DNA from: Streptomyces bottropensis ATCC 25435
Lineage (GTDB): Bacteria; Actinomycetota; Actinomycetes; Streptomycetales; Streptomycetaceae
Assembly: GCF_000383595.1 (NCBI RefSeq)
Contig: NZ_KB911581.1
Location: 4,620,496 to 4,684,495 of the forward strand
Direction: 5' to 3'
DNA length: 64,000 nt
The position numbers were made by a program, and so were the translations under genes. Each line of letters starts with the position of its first letter. The first letter of the stretch is position 1. Under the pieces are notes generated by a model. It was not told the origin of the DNA. It saw only the letters and a program-made list of their open reading frames with translations, and made no database searches. This document shows, piece by piece, positions 63,355-64,000 of this stretch.

Positions 63355-64000
63355 CGACCGATCTCGTGCCCGTGCCGCCCGCGAAGGGCGTCGCGGAGAC
63401 GGCCGGCCGACGCCGCACGGCCGACCGTCTCGCCTTCCGGCTTCCCGTGCCGCCCGTGTCCGGTGTCGTACGGCCCAGGCTGCTGGGCGTCTCCCTGCTG
63501 CTCGCGGCCGCCGCGTTCCTGGCGTTCGCCGTGGAGACCTCGGTCGGGGACATCGACCTCCCGCTCACCGACGTGCTGAAGGCCCTCGCGGGCACGGGAG
63601 ATCCCGGCACCGAGCTGATCGTCCACGAACTGCGGCTGCCGCGCGCCCTGGCCGGGCTGCTCGTCGGCATCGCGTTCGGCATCTCCGGGGCCCTGCTCCA
63701 GACCGTGACGCTCAACCCGCTCGCCAGCCCCGACATGATCGGCATCACCCAGGGCGCGGGCGCGGTGGTCGTCGCCGGCATCGTCCTCGGCTGGGACGGC
63801 GGCCTCGGCACCCAGGCCCTGGGCCTGCTGGGCGCGTCGACCGCAGGACTGCTGGTCTACCTCCTGGCCTGGAAACGCGGCACCACCGGCTACCGCATCG
63901 TCCTCGTCGGCATCGGTGTCGCCTGGATCTGCACCAGCTTCACGGACTACCTCCTGGCCCGCGGCCAGCGCTTCCAGGCGCAGGCCGCCCTCGGCTGGCT
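63351..64000 (+). CDS. Second FecCD-type permease, truncated by the window edge
   Basis: The first 216 residues are present and the frame is open at the right edge. After a longer-than-usual N-terminal tail (about 45 residues) come a membrane helix (LLGVSLLLAAAAFLAFAV), LRLPRALAGLLVGIAFGISGALLQ, and TLNPLASPDMIGITQGAGAVV. It is the partner permease of the gene at 62058, 252 bases downstream. Siderophore ATPase and tailoring genes probably follow outside the window. Confidence 0.9.
   Translation, partial: MTTDLVPVPPAKGVAETAGRRRTADRLAFRLPVPPVSGVVRPRLLGVSLLLAAAAFLAFAVETSVGDIDLPLTDVLKALAGTGDPGTELIVHELRLPRALAGLLVGIAFGISGALLQTVTLNPLASPDMIGITQGAGAVVVAGIVLGWDGGLGTQALGLLGASTAGLLVYLLAWKRGTTGYRIVLVGIGVAWICTSFTDYLLARGQRFQAQAALGW

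Noticed and set aside
1..64000. CRISPR array, tRNA, rRNA, insertion sequence or prophage
   Set aside because: No regularly spaced repeat-spacer array, no cloverleaf with CCA-type end, no rRNA-like conserved stretch and no transposase or integrase motif was seen on reading both strands; short tandem repeats lack spacers.

Overview
The window is high-GC actinobacterial DNA, almost certainly from a Streptomyces chromosome. The evidence is strong G/C third-codon bias, frequent GTG starts, leaderless regulator genes, a DasR-type site before a GH19 chitinase, DmdR/IdeR-type iron boxes and a Cys-containing leader peptide before sulfonate genes. All calls come from reading the sequence; no database search was run.

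Layout, left to right. (1) 1-4015: a partial gene, GNAT acetyltransferases, an APH-fold kinase and an SPW-repeat membrane protein. (2) 4100-9000: a light/stress patch with a MerR-B12 (LitR/CarH-like) regulator, a class I CPD photolyase, a DUF2867-type SDR and a decayed ECF sigma factor. (3) 9058-11916: a MarR regulator and an MMPL/RND transporter, with a five-unit 14-bp tandem repeat across the transporter stop codon and then a terminator. (4) 12110-14305: a 27-codon leader peptide followed by ssuE/ssuD-like sulfonate genes. (5) 14316-26839: mixed housekeeping and accessory genes (GNAT, acyl-CoA dehydrogenase family, chitinase, VOC protein, adenosine deaminase, DinB, a membrane-tethered HTH protein, LysR with an aldo-keto reductase, NTF2-like). 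(6) 26948-30928: a three-gene operon with a double-FHA ABC transporter, an unknown protein and a Ser/Thr kinase. (7) 30900-37645: RpiB-like, MarR/MFS pair, ArsR/SRPBCC pair, two unknowns and an amidohydrolase. (8) 37809-64000: an iron-controlled hydroxamate siderophore cluster.

The siderophore cluster is the centrepiece. One strand carries a heterodimeric ABC pair and a siderophore-binding lipoprotein behind an iron box. The opposite strand carries a 6338-residue, five-module NRPS followed by an MbtH gene. Two more iron boxes lie in the 175-bp divergent region between the NRPS and FecCD permeases that run off the right edge. The NRPS reads (C-remnant)-A-MT-T / C-A-T / C-A-MT-T / C-A-T / C-A-T-E with no thioesterase. 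By hand alignment, A2 carries the serine code and A3 the N5-hydroxyornithine code known from CchH, so the backbone is NMe-X1, Ser, NMe-hOrn, a probably basic X4, and D-X5. This resembles scabichelin/turgichelin-type pentapeptides, but the ornithine hydroxylase and formyltransferase needed for such a product are not in the window.
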